NCBI RefSeq assembly: GCF_032854445.1
Contig: NC_088300.1
Location: forward strand, 44,573,682 to 44,637,681
Source of the DNA: Liolophura sinensis
Taxonomy: Eukaryota; Mollusca; Polyplacophora; Chitonida; Chitonidae
Reading direction: 5' to 3'
DNA length: 64,000 nucleotides
A program made the position numbers and the translations under genes. Below the pieces are notes generated by a model that made no database searches, was not told the origin of the DNA, and saw nothing but the letters and a program-made list of their open reading frames with translations. Positions 39,171 through 51,993 of this stretch are shown piece by piece (within the stretch, counting starts at the first letter, position 1; every line of letters starts with the position of its first letter).

Positions 39171-39220
39171 GATAATGCTACCAGATTCGAGCTACCTGAT
39201 TTTAGCTCGACGGCATTATC
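39171..39220. repeat. Imperfect 50-bp hairpin
   Basis: Outer arms GATAATGC / GCATTATC and inner arms CGAGCTA / TAGCTCG with asymmetric internal loops of 9 and 3 nt. Too short and too bulged for a confident microRNA precursor. Confidence 0.6.
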
Positions 39221-40818
39221 AAGCTATTCCCTACACATAGTTTTTCGGTAATTCATATATCGTCGAGGGTGTTTATCTGCGCAATGTGACGGTATGTAAA
39301 AACCTTCAATCTCTGAAATTTACATGCTCTTTTCTCAGTTTTAAACCACCAGAGCTATTTTTTCTTCCTTTTCATTTTAATGGCAGGCCAACGTACGAAA
39401 TTAAGCATTTTTCTAAGCTCAGTGGACAAATATTGTTTCAAGATTTTTGTTATGGGAAACGGGTCTTTCATCACATTCAGAACTACTATTGATTTTTGAT
39501 CTCAAGGAAATCTGACTCAAGGAAAATCAGGATGCGCCTGATCTGTTTTATCACCCTGAGCAAGATATTTTGCCGTGATTAAACCATGACGCTGGCCCCA
39601 AGATGATATCTTATAAACGCATGTCATCCCGGTAAAATCACCCCTCAATTGGGCAATGTTATGTTTTGCTGCAGATTTGGAGATCATTACTACGGCTTCA
39701 ACTGGTAATCAATAGACCTAACCTCTGTCAGCTTTTCAGAAAAATACTCCACCGATAGACGAGGGCAATAAAGAAAACTTCAAACTGATCACAGTTTCTT
39801 TTTAGCTATTGATCGAGACATCTTTCTCAGTGGGTGCGAGTCAGTATTTTGGCAACGGTGGCAGAGCTCAATGCCGATCACTTGGGTTATATAATGGGTC
39901 CGAGGGAAATATCTGTTTCCATAATAACTGAGAATATTTTCAACGCTACTCTCTGGGGAAGGTTAAACGAGTTGCATCTGGAAGGAACTTGAATAAGGGA
40001 CGATGGCGATTCGTTGACATCCCGCTACGCTAACTAACCTTGCTGCTGACCTCAATCTGGAGTGAGTGGATGAGGTTCCCGGTTTGCTTGTGTGGAGTTT
40101 TGACAATAGTAACAAAAACAGGAAACTTCATACTTATCGAAGATCCTTATATTTCCATATGCCCTACCCCTAGACACCAAAGTGATCAATTCTGGCGTTC
40201 CTGTTGCGCGTCGTCTGAACCGAAACCAACATTGTCGGAGGTTTTTGTCTGGGCTATACGTTTGCTGATTCAGTAGACCATTGTTAACGAGATGTAATTC
40301 CTGGTCTGATAGATATCACCCATGACGCTCTGGGGAACCCGTAATTAACTCAGCGTTGAAAAAAATTTCCACTTGGAATTGTTTACAAGATATCCATGGA
40401 AATTAATAATATAAAACTAAATAACAAGCCAGCACGAGATGCTACTTTTGTTACGGTGCTCTGTGTGTAAAGCCCTAATACAACTCCAAATCTGACAGTC
40501 CAATATACATGTATCAAAGATTTGGTTAGATTGGCCTCGCTATCCCAGTCTAATCGTTCAAGCATATAATGCCAAGGATCCTGTTTGTGTTTTAGCATGT
40601 ATCTAATACAAACAAAGTAATCCTAAAATCGACAGAAGTAATAATTTATTTAAAACAAGCAAAATCCATTTAAATGAATTCATCTTGCTAACTGTCACGC
40701 CACCCGATGCAGGAATAATCGTTAAGTGTACCAGGCAAAGCGTTTGCTCAATCGTCCGTATGTCACACATTATATTAAACAGAGACGTACCTGGTACGTC
40801 GTTCAACAAATAACTTGA

Positions 40819-40962
40819 TTTTTTTTTTTTTTTTTGATTGGTGTTTTACGCCGTACTCAAGATTATTTCACTTATACGACGGCGGCCAGCATTATGGTGG
40901 GTGGAAACCGGGCAGAGCCCGGGGGAAACCCACGACCATCCGCAGGTTGCTGACAGACCACA
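40819..40962 (-). mobile_element. SINE family A, 5'-truncated, well preserved
   Basis: On +: a poly-T run, GATTGGTGTTTTACGCCGTA, CTCAAGATTATTTCACTTAT, ACGACGGCGGCCAGCATTAT, GGGCAGAGCCCGGGGGAAAC, CCACGACCATCCGCAGGTTG. Ends in the middle of the element, so the tRNA-like head is missing. Its low divergence marks it as one of the younger copies. Confidence 0.9.
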
Positions 40963-43900
40963 AATCACTTGAATCAATGAACAAATAACAAAGTTTTTAA
41001 ACCATCCTACACACACAACACTTTCAGCCAATCAAATCAACAGCCCTATAATAGCCCATCGTTAGCAAATCAAATCAGCCTCCTGACCACTTATCTGGTC
41101 ATTGGAAAACATCACACCAACCATCCTACCAATCAAACCATCATACTAATAACACCAGACAGACGTCAACAGACACTGTCTGCTTGAAGACGGCAGTGTC
41201 TACAACAGGTGAGAGGGTGGTTAAACGATCGGCCTCTACAATAATCTGTTTATCGACGAAAGTGTGTAAACGGGTCGATGGTGGAATCCACGTGAAGGAG
41301 CATCTTCGGGCGAGTGTCACTCGGCCAGCCTCTTAACATAGCCAATTAGCCAGACATACATTCCTTGCTGGAAGTCAGATTAAAGTCACTACGTTCAAAG
41401 GCCTCATTTGCACAATATACCCGTTCAATTTTAAAGCCCTAGGCTGCAACCATAAATAAGGGTCGAAAACTGAAATCAGATTTATGTTTGTAACAGATGC
41501 ATACGCTTCTGCTGTGTGCAGGGCGCGCATTACTGCTGCACACGGACACGTGTGACGGCAGTGCCCTCGGCGTGCGGAATTCGTTAACTACCTTGCCCTA
41601 CATTGCCCTACATAGCCTTTGGTAGCATAAGCGAATATTGGATGTGCAAGTTATGAAAACATGCAAGATGGCCATTTTGGAATCAGCTTTGAGTGCAGCA
41701 CATCCTTATTCCCCGCCTTTCCTGCCGGATATGTGCTTAAGTATCCCTGAAACAGAAACGCTTAAAAATATGCTGATAAATTGCTTGGCCAGACAGCCAG
41801 CTGTTTATCGGGCATGCAAGCAGAGCTCTAACATTCAGTTCATGGAAAAGAGCCCTTAACAACTTACGTATCATTCTTATAACAAACTCATACACTCCTC
41901 CTTCCCGACTCTACTTTGAATTTGCATTTGAGTACATTTGCAAAGAAGAAAAAATTGCCATATTAGTCTTTATTGTTATACATTGTTAGTGTGTCAAAAT
42001 AGATGTGACCTAACCTGTAGTCTATGTACACTTAAATGGAGGGAAGAACACCACTCAATAATTTCTCTCCACGTATGAATAAACTTTGACATCGTTGCTT
42101 TGGATACGTTGTCTAGACTGTGGTTTTTCCATTTCGAATAATTTTTAACGTGCAAACTCAGCAAATATCAATGTCAGTGGCTTTTCTAGATGTATACCCA
42201 ACAAAATGAAACAAATTCTTCTTCTTAAATTGAACCCTGTGTACAGGGTTTTGAAAACCTATGCTTATGGTCCAGGAAACAACCCAGTAGGTCAGCGGAA
42301 TACATCGCCAATTTAGTGGGGTAATATGCATGACATCCCGTGATTCCCACATCCAAACCCTAAACACAAATTTTACATTTTTTTTCCACAATTACACAAA
42401 TTCAAATTGCTATAACTTACACTATTGCTGTTGGAGGTCACGTTTTGTCACAGCTGTAGGCTCCTGCGGGTGGATGGTAATTTTTGGCAAAACACACAAG
42501 AAAAGCGTATGATGTATCGGTAATCTACAAATTCCTGTGTGGCATAAGTATTCAATCTTTTCTCAAGAACTCTTCAAATCTGAGGCATATCAGCAGGCAT
42601 CATTGCCTACTTTAAAAAAGGTACCTTTTAAAACAGTCATGTTTCGAAGCCCTTGCATGGATCTGAGTAACAGCAGGTATATATAGCGTATTTCCAGCTT
42701 TAACTGGACAACAAAAAGGCCTGAAAATTCAGAACTAGACTTATGTTTATCTCTTGGTATGCAGCGTAAGTACTTTGTTATTTACATGTATAAGACTGTC
42801 ATTTCTAATCCATCTCTACAAGCATGAACACACAGTTTTCGCAAACATTTTAGTGGTTTTGCGCAGAGAAAGATTGAAATCTGTTTAGGTGCCCACTTAA
42901 GTGTATAGTTTGTTACTAGGCAGTAAAAGATGAGTCTTAAGGCTTGAGCGTCGATATTAATGGCTATATGTAGCAGACTGTACCATATATAAATGATTTA
43001 AAGAGGGGAGAGAATGTTGAAGATGAATAGCATATGATACGGATATCTCATAAATAAAACATGAAACCTTGGAGAATCGACATTGTGGTGTTTCGGTTGA
43101 AGATTTTTTTTTGTCTACTTCTTCTTGAAGTTTTGTTTTTTTTTCTCTCTCTTTTTTTCATATTTGGTCAAATTCGTTCCAGTCTCGTCTCTGCCTTGCG
43201 GATGCTGAATTTAGACGAATTTAGACTATCACTCCTTGGTATAACCGCCAGTCGGGGAAGCCGCGGGCTACCGTCTGCCGCTGGGCGAAACCAGGCAACC
43301 TTTGCTAACCAAGCAGTTATCAAATTTCTTTTCGTTTATTTGTAGACGAACCGTCTTAACGTTACCATTACAAGATTTGCTATCGATCCCGGCGACCTGA
43401 TATAGCCGGGAGGAGTAGATGCGGGATAACAGGGCGGGGGGGGGGGGGTATGTATAGGCTGGAAACTCTCAATGGTACCTCTCACGGAATCGCTTCTCCT
43501 TCGACCCAAGTCCAGACACATTTGTTGAAGTAAGCGAAAGAAAACATGGGTAGTTTGGAAGATTTTCAATGAAGTGTCGGTGCGTGAATGCGTCCCGTGG
43601 GAGTGCGCTGATAGTGCCTCCTAGACGATCCAACCCCCAGGGGGTTTATATCAGAGGAGAACACATGAAGCCAAGTATAGCGGCTGTATTATTGTACCTG
43701 TTCTCGCCTGGTTTGATGCCTTGGTCTAGGAAAGTCTTCACTTAGAGAGCCGAGGTTTTAGTTGATAAAGATCAATTCTATTATATCACGGTACGGTGAT
43801 CCTTTTAGACCTGCATAATGCAATATAGATTTGGGTATTGACTTGCGCTGAGCATCTGGATAAACCAGCTTTACACCAATGACAAGTCTTCAGATTCTGT

Positions 43901-46739
43901 TTAATGGATGTGACATGGCACTTAACGTTGTCGTCTTAAACTCGCACCCAGTGTCCAGTACACAAGGACAATAGATTTCTGTGTATGGTTCCGTACCTCA
44001 GACTATTATTTGGATTAAATATCATGGGTCATTTTGTATAAGAATTCTACTCAAGCAGTTATTTTACTTAATACATATGTTTACCTGTGTTGGATATTTT
44101 CTTACTGTGAACTATTTTATATCATCGATCTTCACCAGAAAGCGGTCATGCTCTGCCTCATCAAATAGCTCAGTTATAAATTATTTGTTCGATTTTATTT
44201 TCTCCTGGGGATGAGAGAAAAAACTTCTCGTGACTTTTCATTGAAATGCATTCATTAGAGGGTTTTTTTTTTTTTGGTACCGGTACTCGAGTTTTAACTG
44301 CTGGTTTACAAGTGTTCAACCCTGGCCACAGATAAGGAATTTAACATCTCGCTCTTATTCTTCGTGCGGACATGCCCGTGCCATATTAAAGACCATTACG
44401 TTCATTAAAAAACGCTTGCCTTCCACCAATTTTGCTAAAAGTATGTACACCACACTTGAAAACATTCGTCTAGGACTATCCAATGGTCTCTGGTTAGCCC
44501 ACTTACTGCATTTTTTGACGAAAATTCAAGTGAAGAAAAAAATTCTTTAGAGTAACATTAGAAATTTAACAGCTATCTATTTTCTTATATACTTACGTGA
44601 CAAAAAACACAGCTGCTCAAAGCCTGTTCAAACATCCTTTTAATGGAGAATTTCCACAAAAAATACTTCACATTCCGGCCGTTCAGCCTGGTCATATTTA
44701 TTAGTTTACTTGCTCTTCTCCGTGTTATAAAGGCATTGTCATATTCTCCCGTATGATAGACTGCTTCCCCCCCCACACACACACACACTGCTGTTGAATC
44801 CTTCCCCTTTTCAGAATAATCTTATCTGTGGATTGATCTCATTGTAGGATTGCAATAATCCTTCCTTAACAATTCGTTCCATCTTAATTCGAACCGTACA
44901 GATTTTCCCGCTAAAGACAACAAAGGCATATAATTCGGCCTGTAATGGCGTACGATGTAGAACAAACATTCTGTATGCACAAAATCTTCCCTCAAATTTC
45001 CTAAGCCCTGTGCTAAAAGAAACCCAATTAATATTGGGATCGCGTCGAATCTGAGGGTGTAAACCTTACAGAATGTTGGGTGGGTTTACTTTGCAACAGT
45101 CGGATTGTGTGGTCAGTCATTTGGTAGACTTGCCCACAGTAACGCTCTCTGGTTTTTGGGAAATTGCCAGTCGGCTCGGGATCCGTCTTCCTAAGATATT
45201 TCTTTAGTGAGAACAGATATAGTCGAATTTCAGCACTTTACAATGTGTCTTCGGAAAGCCCTAAATATCTAGAGACATGTTTTATCGTCTCCCCGGGAGA
45301 CTAAAGTGCATGGCTTCCCATACCTCTGGCAAGTTAAAGCTGCCAGATACAGTCTATGGTTCTAATAACTTAGATCATAACGACGAAAGAACGCCTGTCC
45401 ATTTTAACTTTTCACGAGAAAAGCTTCCCCGATAAAAGAAAAGTCCGCCAGGCAAGTTAATGGTAAGTTATCTTTGATCATAAGAAACTGGCAGGAAATA
45501 CAGTTAAGGTGGATCGGTTCCGGTGGTAAATTGTCCAGATTCCGAGCCTGATATTTGACGGTTAGCACAGCGTTCTAGTTAGAGAACGAAACAACTGTCA
45601 AGTACACGCTAGATGAAGATGATACCAAATTACATAGGCATTTGCGTTGATATGTCCACCAGATGCACCATTCTTTATCGAAAAGCAGTTAGATTTGTTA
45701 TAGTTTTGATTTGATATTACTTCGCGGATGTCATTGTGATAAATGCTGAGCCTTAACAAAGTTCAATCTTCAAAAAGCGTAATTCTCCATCTCCAGGTAA
45801 ATATGGCGTTCGGATTCTACCATTGTTTAGTGTTTTTGGCATTATATAAGAACTAACGTACGTAACGAGGTAATTATCCAAAGCGGTAAGTAAATTGACT
45901 CCAATGCTCCTGGCGATTTCCGTGATTAACTTTCGGCTTTGTCTAATGTCCCAAAAGATCCTGAGCCGTAGCACGTGGCGATGTACAACTAACATCTATG
46001 ATGGAGTGGGACCAGAGGAAAAAAAACCTCGCTAAGGACTTCGGGCCTATAATTAACTAAACCTTCTGTATAGAGACAGGAAAAGACAAATCACTGCTGA
46101 AGTGCATTTTTTGGAGGCCAGTTCAGTAAAGACAGCATGATCATTGTGGAGTGTGTGCTGCCTTGAAAGGATCGCATTACTGGCAATAAAAACAAACGCC
46201 TTTCAAAAACTAGGCCCTGTAGTTGTTAAAATGCCCCGGTAACCGCTGAGATGGGGAAATGATTTGATTCTCGCTGTCAAGTCAGTTTAACACTATATGG
46301 CGGTCCACGTAACTCGCGTACAATATACATGGACTAAAGCACCCAGAGCCCGGTCATCATCAGAGACAGTAAATAAACTGCTGTCAGCCAGTTATATAGT
46401 TTGCACAAATAGGCGCCAAATAGTAAAATCAGGAAATTATACATGATTCTATAATTTATGAGGCCAATTAGCCTTGCTTGACTCGCAGTAATCCCGCTGT
46501 ACCCGTCTGATTGGCTTACATGATAACAGCTGTATAATACCGTAATTGGCGGGGGAGAGTGGAGCAATCAGGAGTCGGAATGGAGGCTGAAGTAGTAACA
46601 TGCTGACGACGCCATACCCATAAACCACATCCGTTTGTCTTGATTAATTAATGCTGATATAGACCAGTAAGTATTGTCACGTAACTCACATAGTTGTGAG
46701 AAAAGACAAGTGGCCAGTGACCGTATATCATGTAACCGT
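40963..46739. other. Long non-genic stretch, little recognised
   Basis: No gene supported. Contains a 13-nt poly-G run (43436-43448) and a poly-C run followed by (AC)n (44767-44788). Open frames are short with no recognisable domains. Confidence 0.55.
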
Positions 46740-47840
46740 ACTATATAACTCTTCATTGTGCCCAGTCAAATTTCAGCGTCTTCGGATTACATCAGTAATA
46801 TGACGTAAGATTGTAGGTCAAAGATAAGCACCATCTGGCTTAAAGTAGTTCAGAAATGTAAGCTTGTGACCTTCAATATACAGCGCCATCTGGCTTACCT
46901 TAATCCAGAAATATAAACTTGTGACCTGTGGTAAGTCAAATTTCAGTCAAATCTGTCTCATGAAGGGTCAGAAGTGTGACCATCTAGTTTATACTTAACA
47001 ATTTTTCAGTCATAGGACGACGAGAAATTATTAGGTGTGTACATGCACTGTGTCTTCTTGTGGCAAGGTGAGTCCGTGCCGCCAAAGTACTCCCACCACT
47101 GATATACTATGCCGAAAACACCAGGCATGACACCCTATCGAGTAACATTATTATATCGGGACAACCAGTCCTATTTCCTTCTTCTAACCTGTTAGTGCTA
47201 AGCGCAAAGTGACACAGCAACAAGTAACATTTACAACGTCTTTGGTATGACCCTACCGGAGATTAATTCCAGGTTTCCCGGCTTCGAGATGGACGCTCAA
47301 ACCCTTAGGCTACCGGAGAGGTCCTGCAGAGATGTAAGCTTGTGCCCTGTCCAGTCTGAGTTCAGCTTTATCGGGCTTGCATGTATACAGAGATGTAACC
47401 TCGTGTCTTTTGTCCAGTCAAATCTAACTTATACAGGTGCAGCAACGTAAGCTTGGCGTCGTGTGCCCAGTCATAATTCACCAAAACGAGGCTTACAGTG
47501 GTGCTAACATGTGAGCTTGTGCACTGTGCCAAAGTGTGTTCTCAATAAAGCTTTTCTGACGTGGTCAACTCACTTGGTCGTATGGAGTTCCAAGTCACTG
47601 ATGACTACGGCATTTTGGATTGAACCTCTACAACCCCATGCACGAGCGCTTAAGGCACGGCGCAACTGTCGGGTTGAGCTGATTTACACAGGTATAGTAA
47701 CATAAGCTTGTGCCTTTTGTCAGTCAACGTTCAGCGCAATATGGCTTACATGAACGCCGAGATGTAAGCTTCTGCCCCGTGTCTGGTCTGAGTTCAGCGC
47801 CATCTAACTTACACAGGTGCGGCATGAATATATAGATGTA
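46740..47840. repeat. Degenerate ~60-bp tandem array, interrupted by a SINE B
   Basis: Recurring blocks in order: ATGTAAGCTTGTG, CCAGTCAAATTTCAGC, CCATCTGGCTTA, ACACAGGTGC. Examples begin near 46856, 46910, 47331, 47391, 47511, 47701 and 47761. Units are diverged and spaced unevenly. The SINE B copy (46987-47321) sits inside. A non-repeat segment lies at about 47530-47680. Confidence 0.75.
46987..47321 (-). mobile_element. SINE family B, full-length-like copy
   Basis: On +: TTTATACTTAACAATTTTTC, GACGACGAGAAATTATTAGG, CACTGTGTCTTCTTGTGGCA, GTGAGTCCGTGCCGCCAAAG, CAACCAGTCCTATTTCCTTC, GTTAGTGCTAAGCGC, GTCTTTGGTATGACC, CCCGGCTTCGAGATGGACGC and CCCTTAGGCTACCGGAG. On the minus strand the last part reads as a tRNA-like head (A box TAGCCTAAGGGTTTGAGCG). 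The B box is mutated. Confidence 0.8.
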
Positions 47841-48303
47841 AACTTGACTTAAAAGACTCATAACAATGAACAATTAGACAGACAAAGAACATTACAGCGA
47901 GGACCATAAACGTGCAGCCATTTATTCCTTTGCCTTGAAACCTACAACAATCAAAATATAGGCTTTGCACATGACTTAAATTTTACGCAATGTTTTTTTG
48001 TCTTAATTTTCCACATATTCTCCAGTTTCTGATATTTTTCAGACATAAAATATCTATATCCCTGCCTGCTGTCGTAAGATGTAAACGACAAAACAAATGC
48101 CAGAATCAAGCACCTAATCGGTATGTTTCATCGACATGTAGATATATCCGAAGAGCGCTCTTAACGGGTTAGAATCTAACGGACGCTCAGTATGTCTTCA
48201 AACATGCATGCTGTTTTATCGCTAGAGTTATCAAGGAGCGTCTGCCAAACAGCAGAAAATTATATCACTGTCAATTAGCCTTCTCTCTTCCAGCGGCGTA
48301 CCG

Positions 48304-48602
48304 TTGAAATATTCTTGACAGATTACCCAAGATCCCAAGTATCTGCCAGTGCCTGCTTTGTTTCGCCATGGGAACATTTTTCCCTCTTCGCTATCAGACA
48401 CGCAACGTTTCTAAAAAAAAACCTTCCACTAATAAAGTGTCAAAATCTCACATGGCAGTTACTTTCACTAATTATGTGTCAACATTTTACTCGACAATTA
48501 TCTCCAACAACTGAGTATGAAAATCTCACACAACTACTTCCACGAACTGTCAAAGTCTCACCAAATCTCACTCAACTACCTTCGGTACCTAAGTGTCCTA
48601 AG
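48304..48602. repeat. 299-bp duplicated unit, copy 1
   Basis: Begins TTGAAATATTCTTGACAGAT and is followed head-to-tail by a close copy. Its second half is made of 36-bp-type subunits (GTGTCAAAATCTCAC). Conserved landmarks include TGCCAGTGCCTGCTTTGTTT and CGCCATGGGAACATTTTT. Confidence 0.92.
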
Positions 48603-49115
48603 TTGAAATATTCTTGACAGATTACCCAAGATCCAAGTATTTGCCAGTGCCTGCTTTGTTTCGCCATGGGAACATTTTTTCCCCATTCGCAAAATGTTAT
48701 CTGACACGCAACGTTTCTAAAAAAAATTCCACTAATAAAGTGTCAAAATCTACCATGGCAGTTACTTTCACTAATTATGTGTCAACATCTCATTCGACAA
48801 TTATTTCCAACAACTAAGTATGAAAATCTCACACAACTACTTCCACGAACTGTCAAGGTCTTACCAAATCTGACACAACCGCCTTCGGTACCTAAGTGTC
48901 AATATCTCACACAACTACCTTCGGTACGTTAGTGTTAATATCTCACACAACTACCTTCGGTACCTAGGTGTTAATATCTCACACAACTACTTTCACTCAT
49001 TAAGAATCAAAATCTCACCCGACAGCTGTATTCGATAAAGAAGTGTCAAACTTTCACCCAACGTCTACATCGAATAAGTAAGTGTCAAAATCTCACTCGA
49101 TTACTACCATCAACC
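48425..49115. repeat. 36-bp minisatellite (AGTGTCAATATCTCACACAA unit)
   Basis: Exact 36-bp period where cleanest: AATATCTCAC at 48901, 48937 and 48973, each followed by ACAACTACCTTCGGTAC. Degenerate units extend left into both 299-bp copies and right to about 49115. The 299-bp duplication is therefore a higher-order unit that carries part of this array. Confidence 0.85.
48603..48899. repeat. 299-bp duplicated unit, copy 2
   Basis: Same landmarks as copy 1 in the same order, differing by scattered substitutions and small indels. It runs straight into the 36-bp array. Confidence 0.92.
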
Positions 49116-49376
49116 AATCAAAGAAGTTCCGTGATTAATACCATTCCTATAGGCAAAGATTAAAAGTCAAAATAACACCTATTGTCACTGATAAAGCCCT
49201 AAAAGTATCCCGATCACTACCGTCACAAATACAGCGATTAAACTTAAGCAGCAATTGTTGTACACTTACAAGTTACCTGAACGCTTTAGGCCTTCTGTCA
49301 ATCGCAAAATAGGCTGTAAAAGTTATCCATCAAGTGTTTTAACAATAATCAGCTTTTAAAACGCCTTCAACTGTTG

Positions 49377-49860
49377 ACAGTTACCGTACATTTGCTGTCT
49401 ATAATGCACCGTGAGCAGTTAGCCCACATTGATCGCAATGGTCTAGCGTCAACAACTACCCGACATCGAATGTCATTAATGCAGCGCCAACAGTTACCCG
49501 GCATCGACTGTCATTAATGCAGCGTCAACAGTTACCCGACATTGACTGTCATTAATGCAGCGTCAGAAGTTACCCGACATCGACTGTCATCAATGCAGCG
49601 TCAACAGTTACCCGACATTGACTGTCATTAATGCAGCGTCAGAAGTTACCCGACATCGACTGTCATCAATGCAGCGTCAACAGTTACCCGACATTGACTG
49701 ACATTAATACAACGTCAGAAGTTACCCGACATCGACTGTCATCAATGCAGCGTCAACAATTACCCGACATAGACTGTCATTAATGCAGCGTCGACAGCTA
49801 CCTCACATCGACTGTCATTAATGCAGCGTCAGCGGTTACGCGACATCGACTTCCATTGAT
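49377..49860. repeat. 38-bp minisatellite with 76-bp dimer structure
   Basis: Unit GCAGCGTCAACAGTTACCCG + ACATTGACTGTCATTAAT. Starts at 49519, 49557 and 49595 give a 38-bp period. Alternating variants (AGAAGTT..ATCGACTGTCATCAA and AACAGTT..ATTGACTGTCATTAA) form a 76-bp dimer: 49561-49636 and 49637-49712 are almost identical. About 12 units. Confidence 0.93.
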
Positions 49861-50784
49861 CTAAAATATTATATCACCACTACAGTTTCCAACCAAGCAT
49901 ACACTGTTACACGACTAAAACTAAAAGAGCACACAATGTCGCCGAACCACCGGCGTTTCCATCCAAGCATAAAACAACCACTGTTTCCAAACAAGTGTAC
50001 GTACACTGCTAGAGATTAATGAACTGGCAATTTACCGGAATGTTGTAAAGAAAGAGATCAATTAAAACACAAACAAAAGCCAAGGAACCAGCTAAATTCT
50101 TGTCCATATTATTTCACTATCTTCCTGGATAAGGGGAAAAAAACACCCTGGCCAGCATTGGCTACATTAAATCTGAATAGCCCCTGATGGCAATTACAGA
50201 CGAGGAGAAGAGTGTTGGTGATTGCCTATTGTTCATATAACGCCTCTCTGCTATCTTTTCCGAGTCATTACTCCACCTCTCTTTGTACCGCCTCTCTGTC
50301 AGCTTATTCTGTTTCACCAATACATATCCTAACATTGAGTAACTTTGGCGAAATTGGTCTGTTCAGCACACATGCACGTTTGTGAACAATTGCTTATTCC
50401 CCCTCTACGAACAAGTTAATCCTATTGTAGGTACTGCTGACCGAGACACAATCTGGATACCAGCTGAGGCCACTGCCAAGAACTGTTCAGCATTTTACCG
50501 GAATAAGTATTTTCTGAAGACTTGCTCGTTTCTCACGTGCACATGAGAAAATCCGTCCACGGCACATCTTTCTTTTTTGTACTGAGAATCTGACAAGGTG
50601 AAAAGAATGTGTGGCACGAGGAATGAACTGCCTTTTGTGTAGGTCGCATATTATTTGGCTTGTTCAGTCCTAATTGTTGTGTTTGGTGCATCCTGGGATA
50701 CCGAGTTTCGAATTACAGTTGTATAATAACTGCCAACGGCTGACAGAAAATGTTCCGGTTCTGACACCCGATGAGGTAGGAAGA

Positions 50785-50806
50785 GGGTGGGGTGGGGTGG
50801 GGGGGG
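50785..50806 (+). other. Predicted G-quadruplex motif, (GGGGT)n-like
   Basis: GGG-T-GGGG-T-GGGG-T-G8, single-nucleotide loops throughout, which favours a stable parallel fold. Confidence 0.75.
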
Positions 50807-51104
50807 CTGTGCTTTTCAATGCTACTCCTCGGTTGAAAGCTACCTGAAAGGGTTTATATAAGATGCGTACAAACCACTAGCTGGTGGCATAATTCATCAC
50901 TTGTCGAGAAAGTGTCCACAAGACAGATTATTTCTTGTCGAGCCAGTAAATCTTTTCTTATATCATATTCCATAATGGAGCACAGTAGAAGCAGAAGCAA
51001 ACATCATCCAATGAATTCTGAACACGTCTTTTATTTCAGGACATAGCCGCAGCATTACAGTCCGATTTCCGTCATACGGTACACAGACACACTATTTTGA
51101 ACAC

Positions 51105-51140
51105 TGACAATGACGACGACAACGACAACGACGACGACGG
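51105..51140. repeat. (ACG/AAC)n trinucleotide repeat, imperfect
   Basis: ACGACGACAACGACAACGAC and similar. Frame-neutral simple repeat in non-genic DNA. Confidence 0.85.
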
Positions 51141-51774
51141 TTCAAGAAATTTCTTGGCAGTATTCTACAAGGAATTGGTTAATGAGACACTTGTCGTCAC
51201 TGTTTAGTCTCTGGTGCGTAATTCTTGCGTTTTTAGTGGATACAACACCTCCTGCCATGCCATCGGTTTGGCTGACTCTAAAACCTTAGCTTAAACACAA
51301 AAACCTAACCGATAACATGGTCGACATGGACTATATCATTTTGAAGTCAACAGTAAGGGATTGTCACTCTACAAGTGAAATTACAGTCGTGGTTATTCAT
51401 AATGCTTAGGTTAGCAATTGAATGGTTTTAGTAATTGACAAACGTAGGATTTACGAACGTAACCTGAAGTGAACACGCTTGCGGGTGATTCATGTTAATA
51501 GACATTGTGCAACACATGTACAAGAGATTAACATCGCCACTGTAATACTGCATTTAAGTAAAAACAACAGAATGTGAAAAGGCTTCCATTGTACCGTAAC
51601 ATTTGAGATGGCGAGTGGACATATTGGATGGCGAATTAGTGGTTTATGCTTGGTAAGTGCACCCAGGATGAATTTGGGGGAGTGAATTTTGGCGTAGCTT
51701 TCAACCACGTGATGTGCACGACTCTGTGCATATAATAGCAACTCAACGTTATTACATGCGAACTGATCATAAAA

Positions 51775-51993
51775 TACATAATGCGTCTTGAAGTGGGTTC
51801 AAATCCACAGTGCACTGCTTGAAGGCCACATGTTCGAATCCAGCGGTCAGGAGAGTTAACACATGCCTCCGTAGGTGCCGTGGTTTCTCCGGGCCTTGTC
51901 TGGCTTAGATCACTTATAAATGTGACCGCCGTCATACAGTAAATTGAAAAACGGTATCAAGCCGATATAAAATACCAATCCGATAAATAAATG
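51775..51993 (+). mobile_element. Diverged tRNA-derived SINE (A-related)
   Basis: ATGTTCGAATCCAGCGG resembles a B box, then GTGGTTTCTCCGGGCC, CTTATAAATGTGACCGCCGT, AATACCAATCCGATAAATAA. The end mirrors SINE A (CCGCCGTC..CACCAATCAAATAAATAA) but the body is diverged. Either an old copy or a sister family. Confidence 0.55.

Larger units (their letters stand above)
32946..40818. other. Long non-genic stretch with small local repeats
   Basis: No gene supported. Notables: a 28-bp tandem duplication (AACTTTACCATACGTTCTAG, 35462-35515); a G-quadruplex motif at 37592-37615; G-rich runs at 36055-36070; a tRNA-like B-box trace AGGGTTCAATCCTGT near 36327; an imperfect 50-bp hairpin at 39171-39220. Confidence 0.5.
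49861..51774. other. Non-genic DNA with simple repeats
   Basis: No gene supported. Contains a G-quadruplex motif (50785-50806) and an imperfect ACG/AAC trinucleotide run (51105-51140). Confidence 0.55.

Noticed and set aside
49377-49860. Regularly spaced repeats resembling a CRISPR array
   Set aside because: Units are contiguous with no unique spacers, and the genome is an animal's.
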